From Apostichopus japonicus (taxonomy: Eukaryota; Echinodermata; Holothuroidea; Aspidochirotida; Stichopodidae): a stretch of DNA of 64,000 bases. The notes below the pieces were generated by a model that saw only the letters and a program-made list of their open reading frames with translations, ran no database searches and was not told the DNA's origin. The number at the start of each line of letters is the position of its first letter. Within the stretch, counting starts at the first letter, position 1. The DNA lies in the NCBI RefSeq assembly GCF_037975245.1, contig NC_092576.1, positions 6,304,001 through 6,368,000 of the forward strand, read 5' to 3'. The position numbers and the translations under genes were made by a program. Below, piece after piece: positions 14,025 through 25,214 of the stretch.

Positions 14025-17000
14025 CTGAAATTAAAGTTTAAAATCAAAAATATGATCTTTTTAGTTTTTCTTGAACCAGTTAAGCTATTTCCCGCCTTAC
14101 AGGTATGCTCCTGGTTCTGTTGGTCTTGAACCAGTTTAGCTATTCCCGCCTTACGCTTATACTCTTGGTTTCTGTTAATAATCTTGCATAGTTTACCTAT
14201 TTCCCAACTTACGGTTCTACTCATGGCTTACTGTTGGTCTTGAAGCATACAAGCAATGTCAGATCATATGTTCATTTAACACATACTTGGATGGTATATA
14301 TTGGCGCCATGTACAATGAGGTTGAAGGTAAGAAATAATGTTAACCGTAATTGATCAATTGGTTTTATTGATAGATTGATTAGACGGATCGATAAAACCA
14401 TGTAGTATAGGCCATATAGGCAGTATAGGCCGATGTAGTATAGGCCATAAACCATGTAGTATAGGCTTACCTTCACGTCCTTGTAGCATAGGAGCGCCAA
14501 ATGGAAGTAGTTTACAGTCTTCTGTGTAGAGGTTACTCAGAGCTACGAAGTCCCCTTCAGTGTAGAGTTTCCTAAAGTTGCAATAAGCAGCAATTATTTC
14601 ATTTTGAAGGGCTTTAGAACAAAAGAGAAGAGGAGTATATTTAATCGGCATTACTTTGAGGGAGGCGAAATCCAACCCAGGAACTCATCATACCCAAAAC
14701 TTCATAAAATAAAGGAGCATATTTTGTTTGAGTCGTTAGTATTTAGTAAACAATCGCTTTACATTGTCATTTAGGCCTTCGTACATTGCAGAGCCGAAGC
14801 TCATCATCAGTATAATTATAATAGAATATTCCAGAAATTTACCATATAGCATAAGATAACCGGAATAGCCATGGAATCATTAGTTAGAACTCAATTATAT
14901 TGAATTATATCTTGTCAAGATTCATATTTTGCCAATAACTCCCCCGTTCTTATTAAGGGCTCTATAGAAGGCAACACCTTAGTGGCGACACAACTCGCAC
15001 AAACTCTCTTATATTTTTCACTGTTTTTGGAACTTTTGTACATTAATGCTACCCCTTGTACATATGATTGGAAATTCAGCTAAACGTGTAACTGGTGATG
15101 GATTTAAGCTGTTACGAGGCAATTGGATTCCGGCTCCTGGGAAAGGGAAGAAGGGTGCAGCATGGAGCTATAAATAGAGCTCCATGGGTGGAGGGGTGGC
15201 GTTTGCATATATACGTTAATGATAAGTGGTGTCATCCAACCATGCCTTTATTAAATATTATTCATGATCAGTGAATATCGAGATGTTCACAGTCAGTATG
15301 AGGCCATACACTGAAAAAATAAACTAGTCAATATTGCCACGGACTAACGTTAAATTAGTCTGTAACGTTAGTTAATGCACACGGACTAGCAAAAATCTTC
15401 GTTTCATCGCTGCTTCTTAGTCAGTTTACACTGACTAAGGAAAATATAATCGCAGCTTGGTCGGTGGCGACGGACTAAGGTATTTTAACCCATGGACTAA
15501 GAACGATACGGACACCCGATTTACGCCATAATCGTAGCTTAGTCGGTGTCGACGGACTAATGTATTTTAACCCAATTCGATTCACTTCAATTTGGAAACC
15601 GAGAGGCAACGGCAGCTTGCTGGACTTAGTTTCATACGATCACTCTAAGCAACTTTCAACCGTAAATCACCCAAGAAGGTCTTTAGAAGAATGGAGGTAT
15701 TAACTGCCATCATCGGCCTACCTGTTATTCCTTTAACTTGAAGGTAAAATTAAAGTTAATTGTTAGGCCACTGGCACTAGTATTGTATTATGGTTAGTGT
15801 AACGCTACCGTTGCCACGCTGGCGTTTCGCAATACACAAGTGCAATGACAGTGAGTAGCCTATAGGCTTCTACTGGGTACTGCAGTGCATTCTCAACACT
15901 AAAGTGTGCATTCTAAACACCAATTAACAATGTGTTATGTGTGTATTGGGCTAGATTGAACAGTGGCACATAATCTTCTAATTTATTCCCAAACAAATGC
16001 TGGAACTATAAGTCTCAATAGTTTATTTGAAGTCTACACTCATTTGGTAAAGATTTCCTGTAATTTCCCATGTGAATCTAAATGGGTAGGCTTTGTGATA
16101 TTGAATAAGCAAGGCTAGACCTTCAAACGTACAGTCACAGTAGGCTGAACAAATTATGTTGGCTAGTCAACGGTATTATATGTTGCGAGCAGTCAGGATG
16201 CACGCTTCAGTTCTATTTAACCTTTTCATTTATCATTTTTTAGTATTTTATTTCCGGTCACGCCATGAAACAATTGCGACATTCCTTCACGGTCGACTTG
16301 TTTACTGTAAGAAGTATTAACCGTTTTTTTCTCAGGAAAGCTTGATAGTCTGAAGTTATTATAAACATGTGCTTTTAGTATACTGCCAAAGAGTAAGTTG
16401 TTGTATTTGTATTGATATTTTATGTAGAAGTAACGGAAAATTTAGTATGTTTAGTTTGGTCTAAGTGCACGTTTTTTTCTGTCCAATGTAGTGCAGGGTT
16501 CACTTGCGCGAATTCAAATTATTCTGTTTATGTATATGTATATGCATCGATTCGTAGATTATGATGTTTTTTTTGACATTTATTTGTAATTCAAGCATAT
16601 CTGTTTAGTAGCAAAGTTTATAGGTTAAGATTAATTAGTTTTTTCTTTTTGATCCTAGATTGAATGAAACTCATTGACGTAAATAATAGATCAGATGATA
16701 CAGTTTAACGCAGTTGCTAAAACTCTGGGTATTCTCTAGTCTTCGCCGGTCCATTATATACTTTAGTACTACTAGTAAGACTAAATCAAACGACCTAAAG
16801 ACAAACTTAGTGTAACAACGTACTGATTCTCCTCTAGCCCAGGTCTAAACAGGCTTGTTATGTGAGCAAGCAAAATAACAACTAAAAACGATTAGGCCTA
16901 TAAATAAGTTGGCTCAGTGCATTTCTGTTTCTAAAATTTTATATTTTTAAAGACCATAAAAACAAACAAAGATTTAGCCCATGTTTTATTATCTCTGTAT

Positions 17001-19574
17001 TCTGGGCATTTGACACTCTCGTTCAAATTTTCAGCTTTATACAGTCTGCTTCAAACTTTGGGATTGTTTTTTGAGACTATAGTGTAAGCAAATCTCACAT
17101 AACTTTATGGTGACAACTTTATTTAATTTTTTTTTCAAATGATGAATACTTTGCTGTTTCTTTTTTCCAGCAGGAATTGAAAAGCCAAATATCTAAGTCA
17201 AGGGTGAGGTTTCCTGTGATGTACGACACCAGTGTGGAGGCAACAACAGAAGAGGAGAACTGTGTTATATATGGCTTAAAGACATGTTTTAAGATGATAT
17301 ATTGGTACCCTTCACAGAACAAAAGAGTTTATCCAAGAGTCCAAAAAGCAAAGGAACAAGTACCGTAGAGAAAAAAGATGGAAGAGTGAGTTTAACTATT
17401 GTACCCAACTGTTTAATGATATTAAAGATACTTTTCATAACCTGTTTTAAAAAAAAAAACAGTCTAGTATATCATTTACGTGCAAGCTTCATAAGTTTGG
17501 TCAAATTTTCACTGATCTGTAAAGCTGGAGTCCAGAGGGTTTGGTTAGCTGGGAAGGTAACCAATTGCCTGGTACATCACAATGTTCACAATGCATTTTG
17601 GGGGTCTACTGGCAGGGGTACCCCACCAATAAAAATTACTGGCAATGCCCATCAGTTGTATCTGAAGTCCTAACCAACATTTTCCAGTAGGTTTCAAGTG
17701 GTTACCTCATGAGCTGACCTAGGTTAGCTATTAGGTGACTTTAAAATTGCTCTCCCAGCCACACCCACCACAGTCGGTTTGCCAGTCGTCTGGTTTCATA
17801 TACAGGAATGCACTGTGAACATTGTGATGTACAAGGCAATTGGTTACCTTCCCAGCTAACCAGCCCTCTGGGCTCCCGGTCTATTGGGATCATTATTAAC
17901 ATGATTAACATAATTATTAAGCTTTGAAAAATAACTTGGTGTTATGCTGTGCAAAGCTAATAATTATTTGGTAAAGCTGCTATTCCTGGCTTATAATTTG
18001 AGAGACCTAGATTTAAATGTATACCTCCCAACATGTTATAAAATTTTAATGTAAATGTATGTTTATGATAATGTGAGTTATCATGTGCTATATCTGTATC
18101 TGTGCTTACACGTATATCATATTTTCTGTTCACAGGTCAATAATGGTGCAGATTTTGGCTTCCTGAAGACAAGTGGGAGGCCATTTGTAGTAAAGAGAAA
18201 CACTCTTTGTTCGTGAAGACTTAACTGGTGTCGATTTGGGGTACCACTTTAAAACGAAAGTCATGAGGAACCCTTGCCCACGATTCAACTTTGCATTATT
18301 GTGCAGTGCTATACTTTTGTGATTCATGTTTGATCCATTAACTTGTCTTAACTTTGTTGGAATAAAATCATTATTTTCAGATTTTTGTTTACAGTGATGT
18401 CTTCTCTATCTGTCGAAAGTCAGCCTTTGTAGACATCAGAAGTTTTATCAGAAATAAATACTGCCAACGTACACATTATTTGTGTTTCTTCTGCTCTCTT
18501 TTCTTTCAGTGATGCTAGTCAGTGAAACTAGTCGGGTTTAATTCTTTCAGTGATTCTAGTCAGTGCAACTAGTCAGTCGATACCGACTAAGAAAGGTTAG
18601 TCGGAAGAGGCACCATCCTGACTAATGTAAAACCTGCTATAAACTAGTCGGTGGCTCATATAAATTAGTCGGTGAAGACCGACTAATGTCACCAACCAAT
18701 GTAACTGACTAATATACATTTACCGACTAAGAAATTGTTGATCGACTAAGCTGACGGACTAAGATGACCGACTAAGAAATCCAACTGACTAAGGAATAAA
18801 TTAGTCGGTATAGCAATTGACTAAGGCTATGTTAGTCGGGAGAGGCACCAGATGGACTAACGTTATGTTAGTCGGTGAACCAATTTAAGTTTTCAGTGTA
18901 CTATTAACAGAGACAAGCCGACAACCATGACCGTCGACCATTGGAACGAAGATAGCTTAAAACACTATAGCTAAGAGCTGAACTCTAGACGCTACCAAAT
19001 GGAATGCGTTTATAGACATTACTGGAATAATTGACAGAAACAGTATAAACTCTGTGAGTTGCCAATAGAGTCTTATCAAAACTATGTTTTTCTAATGTCA
19101 CTCCTAAATGAATGTAAAGTAAATTTTCGAGCATATACGCATCTTCTTGGTCGCTTGCCTATCCGCTGAATTAAACAGAAATTCTTTTTTCCTATTTGGC
19201 TTCCGAATTCGGACTTTAGAACTCATAACTGACTCAGGTCAAGTTTGGAAATCACCGGTGGACACTGGAAGGGTCTCCCCCTCCCAACTGATTCAACTGG
19301 TACAGATAGGCTTACATAGATACACACGAGTCAGAAAGAACTTAGTCTTTCAAGTAGCATATATACCATATCCACCATAGCCGATAGTTTGGCCTGCCTT
19401 AACTCTTGCAAATTGCCATACTATATGACTTTGTAAAATTCGATCTAGGAGAGGAGAAAGTTTAGTAACCTACACAGTGTGAAAATGAGGTAATTTAAAA
19501 GTCCTTTCAGAAATTTGCTGCAGAATTTACATACTTTACGATCTTAGCTTTATGCTTACTCACTTACCTGCCAT
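13871..19574 (-). CDS. SL2: SnoaL-like/DUF4440 small protein, three exons found, 3' end unresolved
   Basis: Minus-strand exons are 19568-19574 (ATG GCA G), 14471-14611 and 13871-14024, with the same lengths (7, 141, 154) and phases as SL1 and SL3. The product starts MAALQNEIIAAYCNF and continues RKLYTEGDFVALSNLYTED, CKLLPFGAPM, FQSLHASGFTDLL, TAGGDVVYS, FKFFLADGKVAQEG. It is closest to SL1, and intron 2 of both genes shares sequence next to exon 2 (GAGGTTGAA-GTAAGAAATAA, CGATAAAACCATG). The conserved LWKR...DIFN exon was not found before SL1 begins. Either it is lost, was overlooked, or is replaced by the 13408-13636 frame. Intron 1 is 5 kb because of the 15309-18898 element. Function is as for SL1; the substrate is unknown. 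Confidence 0.72.
14065..14240. repeat. Imperfect tandem repeat in SL2 intron 2
   Basis: Three diverged copies of about 60 bp share TTGAACCAGTT-AGCTAT, TCCCGCCTTAC and CT-GGTT-CTGTT. There is no equivalent in SL1. Confidence 0.6.
14471..14611 (-). CDS. SL2 exon 2
   Basis: 141 nt, acceptor TTTGTTCTAAAG, donor GAAG|GTAAGC. It contains the LYTEDCKLLPFGAPM core. Four short copies of an ACCATGTAGTATAGGCC-like word just inside the following intron (about 14397-14466) are absent from SL1. Confidence 0.87.
15161..15186. promoter_or_regulatory. TATA-like box inside a 9-bp-arm palindrome
   Basis: CATGGAGCT and AGCTCCATG flank ATAAATAG, giving a TATAAATAG-type core in the middle of a short inverted repeat in SL2 intron 1. 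It could be a cryptic promoter or chance; no transcript is evident. Confidence 0.2.
17171..17368 (+). CDS. Possible exon inside the 15309-18898 element
   Basis: A good acceptor (TTTCTTTTTTCCAG) precedes about 65 open codons including SKSRVRFPVMYDTSVEATTE and YGLKTCFKMIYWYPSQNK. A second frame stays open to a donor-like AAGA|GTGAGT at about 17386. No family was recognised. It may be a remnant of the element's own protein. Confidence 0.25.
   Translation, partial: QELKSQISKSRVRFPVMYDTSVEATTEEENCVIYGLKTCFKMIYWYPSQNKRVYPRVQKAKEQVP
17527..17877. mobile_element. Foldback (long inverted-repeat) MITE
   Basis: Arms at about 17527-17597 and 17807-17877 are inverted copies sharing GGTTAGCTGGGAAGG, TAACCAATTGCCT, GTACATCACAATGTTCACA and TGCATT, with few mismatches. 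The spacer is about 210 bp and non-coding. It lies inside the 3.6-kb element, so it is a nested insertion or a structural part of it. Confidence 0.65.
19568..19574 (-). CDS. SL2 exon 1 (ATG GCA G)
   Basis: Seven coding bases, then GTAAGT. It is assigned to SL2 because its 5' untranslated and upstream sequence matches that of SL1 exon 1, although exon 2 lies 5 kb away. Confidence 0.65.
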
Positions 19575-19884
19575 TTTTGGTCAGTTACAACGATGATATC
19601 TCTGATAATCTTTAGTTCTTCCAGTGATAGGCCTAAAGATCTAACGACTACTACTAGGTTGTGTCTCACCAATGATCCAAAACGAATGGAAATGGTTATT
19701 TAAAGGCTATTTCGAATTGTGGATCTTGTTTACAGATCAATCCAGGGTTCAAAATCACCCAAGCATGAAAATTCGTCCAGACTGGTTTTGTTATAATTTG
19801 TTCCAACGTATAGAAAAATATCAGTTGTCATAACAGAGCAAAAAGTTTGTCCGCGGGATTGTATCTTTATAATTATTCCATAAG

Positions 19885-20065
19885 CGATCACGCGTACTAA
19901 ATGAAATGAACGGGCGGATATGGAGAGGCAGATGATCAATAAAACAGTCACATCTCATTAGTTTATTTCCTTTCCCGTATGAATTACCATCTCTGTCAAT
20001 GATCGAATGCGGACGGACTGTCGCCGACACGTATTGCACTTTAGAGTCTTAGTTTGCAAGTTAGA
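19885..20065 (-). promoter_or_regulatory. Conserved upstream region of SL2
   Basis: Counterpart of the block upstream of SL1: CATAAGCGATCACGCGTACT, CAGTCACATCTC, CTGTCAATGATCGAATGCGG and CGCCGACA occur in the same order and at a similar distance from exon 1. Confidence 0.45.
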
Positions 20066-20366
20066 CTTGGTGAAGTCTTATTGTGAGACCCCCCCCCCCA
20101 CCTTTTTAATTTACTAGGATTTCAATTATATATATTTTCATTTGCTTTAGTCGTTTACCTCCATTTCATTAACAAACTCTGTTCAAAGTATCTATTTCGA
20201 GATCCGGCGTTAGGAATTACAAATGCTTTCGAGTTGGATAGCATCATGTTTGATCTCTAGAGTGAGGTAAATATGTCACCAAAACAGAACTAGTATTGTT
20301 CGATACAGGTGGCAAACGCCTACAGTGGAATTACGATCTTCCTTGCCGGTTTCCGTTTTCCGTACC

Positions 20367-20477
<111 letters not shown>

Positions 20478-20488
20478 ACTATGGATCC

Positions 20489-20696
20489 TACCTTAGGTCG
20501 ACAGTTACATTGACTTACACACTAAATTTAATCTAACCCTAACCCTTTTTTCTAACCCTAACCCTGAACCGACCCTAACCAAAACTTTTAAATGAACGTT
20601 TTAGAGGACGGAGAACATTATAAAGCTATTTGCGACAATAAAAAAGTGTCTTAAAATGGTACTGAAAACATTAGGTCGACACTGAAATGTCGACCT

Positions 20697-20700
<4 letters not shown>
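20489..20700. mobile_element. Small inverted-repeat element between two TA tracts
   Basis: CCTTAGGTCGAC at 20490 is inverted as GTCGACCTAAGG ending at 20700, and a third copy (TTAGGTCGAC at 20671) forms a hairpin with the right end. The unit is flanked on both sides by TA runs, so it may have inserted in one long run with a TA duplication. It contains telomere-like CTAACCCTAACCC words at 20532-20580. Confidence 0.45.
20532..20580. repeat. Short telomere-like (CTAACC)n stretch
   Basis: Three short blocks of CTAACCCTAACCC-type sequence separated by T-rich or degenerate bases. They complement the animal TTAGGG repeat but are interstitial and far too short for a telomere. Confidence 0.7.
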
Positions 20701-20782
<82 letters not shown>

Positions 20783-20840
20783 AAAATATATATATATATA
20801 TCCAAATATATATATATACAAATATATATATATATATATA
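20701..20840. repeat. Interrupted (TA)n microsatellite
   Basis: TA run with CAAAAATA and CCAAATA interruptions, ending directly at the truncated SINE copy. Confidence 0.93.
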
Positions 20841-20920
20841 TCCAAAAAAAGGACGAAACCGGTCGTGAAGTGGAATTTTTCTGGTGTGTTTTTTTTTAAA
20901 TTTATTTACTTTGTATCTGT
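20841..20920 (+). mobile_element. 5'-truncated SINE copy with the 3' half of a hammerhead
   Basis: TCC-AAAAAAA-GGAC-GAAACC-GGTC-GTGAAGTGG matches the 3' half of a hammerhead: stem II, the GAAA core, a two-pair stem III and the GUC cleavage triplet. The sequence then shares GTGGAATTTTT-TGGTGTGTT and TTTATTTAC with the copy at 21104. The 5' part, including CTGATGA, is missing and replaced by TA repeat. Confidence 0.5.
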
Positions 20921-21103
20921 CATACCACTTGCTACACATTCATTTCTTATTTTCGGCTTGGCTTGCCTATAAAGAGTGTTTATTCTGTGTTCAATTGTCA
21001 GATTCAAAGCACCGGGGGTGCGCTCTGTACAATCATAACACTTGGGTAATACGCCCTCAATACCAGTTATACAAAGCCAATTTATACGCATTCACACACC
21101 AGT

Positions 21104-21242
21104 AGAATCACTGTGGTCGAGTGGTACGGACTTCGGTCCGTGACACAAGATCCGGGGGTTCGATTCCTACCTTCGCCTGATGAGCCCCAATAAAAGAACG
21201 GTCGTGAGGTGGAAATTTTTGGTGTGTTCTTCTTTATTTATT

Positions 21243-21245
<3 letters not shown>
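21104..21245 (+). mobile_element. tRNA-derived SINE with degenerate hammerhead body
   Basis: The head is tRNA-like, with a box A (TGGTCGAGTGGT at 21114) and a box B (GGTTCGATTCC at 21157-21167), the internal pol III promoter. The body has CTGATGA (21177-21183), a decayed stem II, GAAC in place of GAAAC, and CGGTC|GTGAGGTGG, which can pair with CCTTCGC upstream as stem I. The tail ends TTTATTTATTTAC before a TA run. The head lacks a full cloverleaf, so it is not a tRNA gene. Confidence 0.6.

Positions 21246-21288
<43 letters not shown>
21246..21288. repeat. (TA)n microsatellite at SINE 3' end
   Basis: TA run directly after the SINE tail, probably grown from it. Confidence 0.93.
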
Positions 21289-21289
<1 letters not shown>

Positions 21290-21291
<2 letters not shown>

Positions 21292-23960
21292 TATATAGTT
21301 CCGATGTTTAAGTAAATGTATATATGAAGAAGTTTTATTGCAGATTTTGATCTATTTATAGCTGTCGCCATGGCGATAGACGTTTCATTAGAAAAATGTA
21401 ATCGAAGTGAAGAAGTAATCAATTACTATTGGCTTTACAGTTTGCAAAGAAAGCTAAATAAATAAAGTTGTTGTGTACACCCTCATTTGCGCAATTTAAA
21501 GGTATAGTCTACACTTGTTTTGATTTGTTTGTTCCTATATCTATTTCTAGTTTGGGTTTTCGTTTTCAATTTCTTATTTTGGAGGTGGTTTCCTTCACCC
21601 AACTAATGAAGACTCTGTACGGGTCTTTATATGTTATTACATTAGAGGACGTTATAATTGATTTGGGCCAGTCGATTTTTTTCATATAACTTTCTTCTGT
21701 CCATTCTGATTACAGAGGTTACCGGAGATCGATTTTAACATGATCACCAATTTATTACGGTACGTTGCCTTCATTGCGTAAGAACTTGACGTTACGTTAG
21801 GTAATGTTCAATGACGTTTTCCGATGAACAATACAGTACAGCAATATTGTAATTTTAGAATAAGAGAAATGAAATTTATCTTTTCAAATATCGTACCCTT
21901 ATCATACATAATGTGTAGACCTATAAGTAATACGATTGATGCAGACCTTTCATATGAGCCACTAAATTAATTATAAAACTAAAATAATTCAAAACAAGAT
22001 TGCTGCATTTGTAACTTTAACATTTTCGGCACGTAAATAATAAAGCCTAATCTATTTTGTTAGATTCTTGCATTTTAATATCTCGAGAAAGTCGTTGACT
22101 ATTGGGTTAAAGGATCACTCTTTTTCAAATGAAACAAGCCCTGGTAGGTTCGATGATTTATTTCACAGTAATTGGTCACAGCTTCCTATTGTCTTTTTCA
22201 GACAGGCTCTATAGAGGGTCCGAAATGTATGATTTCTAGCAATGCTGAGGTTAGAGTTGAAGTTGTCTCTCTATGACATAACAATAATATATATTTGTCT
22301 TTCTATGATAAATGTAGCTGTTACCTAATTAGAACAAACGTTCCGTCCTTCTATCCAATAGACCACATATGCTTGCCCCATCCACCGCTTTTGGCAGGCA
22401 CAAATACAAACTGGGAACTCGGTATATCTTGTTGAGTATTATTCACGAAGAACCCTAAAGGACCTATGGGGCCATTTGACCTTGAGACAATTAGCCTTGG
22501 AACTCCAGTCGCTTTGGTCCTCGCGCCATCTTCATATCGGGTAATCCGGCACTGCTAATAAGCCTGTAATACTTTCACGGCACACACACACACACGCATA
22601 GAGGAATGACCACCATTAGCACAAATATTATTATTATGAATCCTGGCAGTCATCAGGACTGTTGAGATCATCAATAAATTATTACAACTGATAATTACAA
22701 ACCTTTAGGACAAAGAAACAGTCAAATTAATATGTTATTTCTTTTATGGTACAGACTAGTAAACTGCAGTCTATTAGAATATTTGCATGAATGACAACGA
22801 AAATGCAAATTTGATATGAAGAAGGCTATTCCAGATTTGTTCAAATGATAAATCTCAACAGTTCTTTTTTAAATGGAAGAATCCACATATAAAAACATAA
22901 GCCAATATGGTGCAAGGTATGAATTATGAGACTATACACGATTCACATAAATACGTAAATGACTAAAGCGTCACTTTGTGTAAGATAGTCCATACGGTGC
23001 ACCCGTTTATGCTTATGACGTCATTGTGACGAAATCCGAAATTTCTTCGTCTTCCAATTTTTTTTGTGTTTCGTGCATCATGCCGGTGCATGTATGCATA
23101 TTCATCCTTATAATTCAGTTGCAGTTTGTCGTCTGCATCGCAAACATAACCTAGTAGCCACCAAAATGTCTTCGGAAATCCTTTTCCATGAAAGGAGGAA
23201 ACAAAAAATGTACATACGGAAATTAATCCATTCTAGTTCAACCGCATCCGTATAAGTTTAAAACTAAAACATCTTGGGGTTTTTTTTTTTTTTTGGTGGG
23301 GGGTTGTCCTCTTTTTCTTGGCGGCGAAACTTGGGTATTCGTTCAGTCAGTTGCATGATGCTTTCATCCGAACTGTTGTAAAAGTCTTTACTCTTTGTGT
23401 TTCTGTTTTTCAGTGATCGGGTTAATCGCATCAAGGTTAGATCAGGCAGGGTAAGTATACCTTGATCCAGATAATCACGAATGTCGTTACCAGCTTGTGC
23501 GTTCATCAGCTATTCATCAAAGTATGCAGGAATTTAACTCCTATATTGTTATTTAAATTAACAGCCATACTCCTATACGGAAAGTATAAAAGACTGATTT
23601 TAGCCGATCTATCGAGGCACCGTATTATAGGCCTTCACATGCAGGCCTGTGTGTGTACACTGTGCGTGGGCTTTCAGTATATAGCCTTTATAAGCAGACG
23701 TTAACTTCACCACTATACCTTCAATGGGACTGGGGTTGAGAGTGGAACAAGTTGTTTGTTACACAGGCTCTATTTTGAGTCACCTTTCTTAAACAGTAAC
23801 TTCATTTGCACACTTCGGAATGGATTATCTTCTCCACGGTTCCAACAATATTTATGGACAAACGTTCGTTATCACGGTTTCCAGTAGAACAATATTATAT
23901 ATCTTATCATTGACAGAAAATATTACCGGAAAAAACTCGCGTTTATTCCACTGGAACTAA
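21290..23960. other. No recognised gene
   Basis: AT-rich single-copy sequence with a short CA repeat at about 22579 and a T-run then G-run at 23279. A candidate 37-nt microexon is listed separately. No inverted terminal repeats were recognised. Confidence 0.45.
23414..23450 (+). CDS. Candidate 37-nt microexon
   Basis: A strong acceptor (TTTCTGTTTTTCAG) and a strong donor (CAGG|GTAAGTAT) bracket 37 bases. One frame is open and reads DRVNRIKVRSGR. No partner exon was identified, so it could be chance. Confidence 0.2.
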
Positions 23961-23964
23961 AAAT

Positions 23965-24180
23965 AAGATTTTCGGAACTATAAATACATGATGTTTTTAA
24001 CTAAATTCAGGATTTTCGGAACTACATACAGGATTTTTGGAACTACATTCAGGATTTTCGGAACTTAATACAGGATTTTCGGAACTAAAATTCAGGATTT
24101 TTGGAACTAAATTCAGGATTTTCGGAACTTAATACAGGATTTTCGGAACTAAATTCAGGATTTTTGGAACAAAGTTCAGG
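23965..24180. repeat. About 21-bp tandem repeat (CAGGATTTTCGGAACTAAATT type)
   Basis: Roughly ten imperfect units of CAGGATTTT-GGAACT plus a variable AAATT or ACATA. Isolated relatives reappear at 25091-25200, on the far side of the satellite monomers and MITE. Confidence 0.85.
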
Positions 24181-24284
24181 CTATCTGCCCATTTTGTGAG
24201 TATATTTTTCTTACAAGTTTGATATGGCCTAGTCTGTTTCGTATATGTATTCTACAAATGATAAATCTAGTATAAGTAAGTGAT

Positions 24285-25090
24285 TTTAATTTTTAAGCCA
24301 CAGATATTTATAATAAGTGCACTCTAAAAGTATTCTAACCACATATATTCCTAGGTAAAACTATTACGTAAGTGATATAACACACACATTCATCAATAGA
24401 CTAGCTATATCACTTGTCTCAGCCACAGATATTCAAATACAGTGGCGTAGCTAGATGTTTTGGCGCCCGGGTGCAAGAGTAGAAAATTGCGCCCTCCCCC
24501 TCACACTACTGAAAGAAAACTAAATTGCGCGCGAAGCGCACGGAAATTGTTGGTTATAGTTTTTCGGGCAAGTCGTTACAGCCCCCCCCCCCCCCCAAAT
24601 CAAATTGTGCTCCTACGTCTATGATATTTCCACCTTTAGAAATCTACTGCCTTGGAACTGTGTAATAAAATACCCGAATTTTCTTGACATGTAGTCATTA
24701 CAGAATACAGAACAGCATAAAGAAGAAATGAGAAAACAGTCGAAATGGACTGAAAAGAAATCACAATCTATAAATTTGCTAATAAAAACAACTACATTCA
24801 GTTCAGATTCTTATTAGTAACTGGAAAATATTCATGTCTGACGACGTATATCAATTTCGTCATGTTTTTCTGAAAAGTGCTTACACTTTTTACTCTCATA
24901 ATCCCATTTCAGCGCCCCTCTAAACCCGGCGCCTGGGGCACGTGCCCTCCCTTGACCCCCTAGCTACGCCTCTGTTCAAAGATAAGCTAAATTTACATGT
25001 TTCGTATGTATAGAAGCCACTGATATTCATAGACACATCTGTTATGTAAGCCACAGATATTCATACACAAATGTGTTTCGTATGTATTTG
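24285..25090. repeat. Old, scattered satellite monomers
   Basis: Diverged AAGCCACAGATATTCATA-type words at about 24295, 24420, 25015 and 25048 belong to the same family as the array that starts at 26.8 kb. They are interrupted by the 535-bp MITE. Confidence 0.6.
24440..24974. mobile_element. 535-bp hAT-like MITE
   Basis: Termini CAGTGGCGTAGCTAG and, inverted, CAGAGGCGTAGCTAG. The flanking octamers TTCAAATA (24432-24439) and TTCAAAGA (24975-24982) match at 7 of 8 positions. The left copy of the octamer follows a satellite monomer. Confidence 0.8.
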
Positions 25091-25214
25091 CAGGATTTTC
25101 GGAACGAAACACAGGATTTTCTTGCGTTCTCGGAAGCTGATTGGATTCATATAGGAAACTAGCTACAGGATTTTCTTGCCTTCTCTGAGTGATTGGATTC
25201 ATAAAGGAACCTGC

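Larger units (their letters stand above)
15309..18898. mobile_element. 3.6-kb DNA element with TTAGTC/GACTAA subterminal arrays, in SL2 intron 1
   Basis: The ends are inverted (CACTGAAAAAATAAA at the left, and the complement of CACTGAAAACTTAAA at the right) with TA on both flanks, suggesting a TA target duplication. The right 350 bp holds about 18 copies of GACTAA or TTAGTC in both orientations; the left 250 bp holds about ten. Such clustered short motifs usually bind a transposase. The interior is AT-rich, with a possible exon at 17171 and a foldback at 17527-17877. The superfamily cannot be assigned by eye: a TA duplication fits Tc1/mariner-like or ISL2EU-like elements, while a CACTG start is reminiscent of others. 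Confidence 0.6.

Noticed and set aside
20532-20580. Telomere
   Set aside because: Only a few CTAACC words, interrupted and interstitial.
21104-21180. Functional tRNA gene
   Set aside because: Box A and box B are present, but the arms do not form a complete cloverleaf and the sequence continues into a SINE body.
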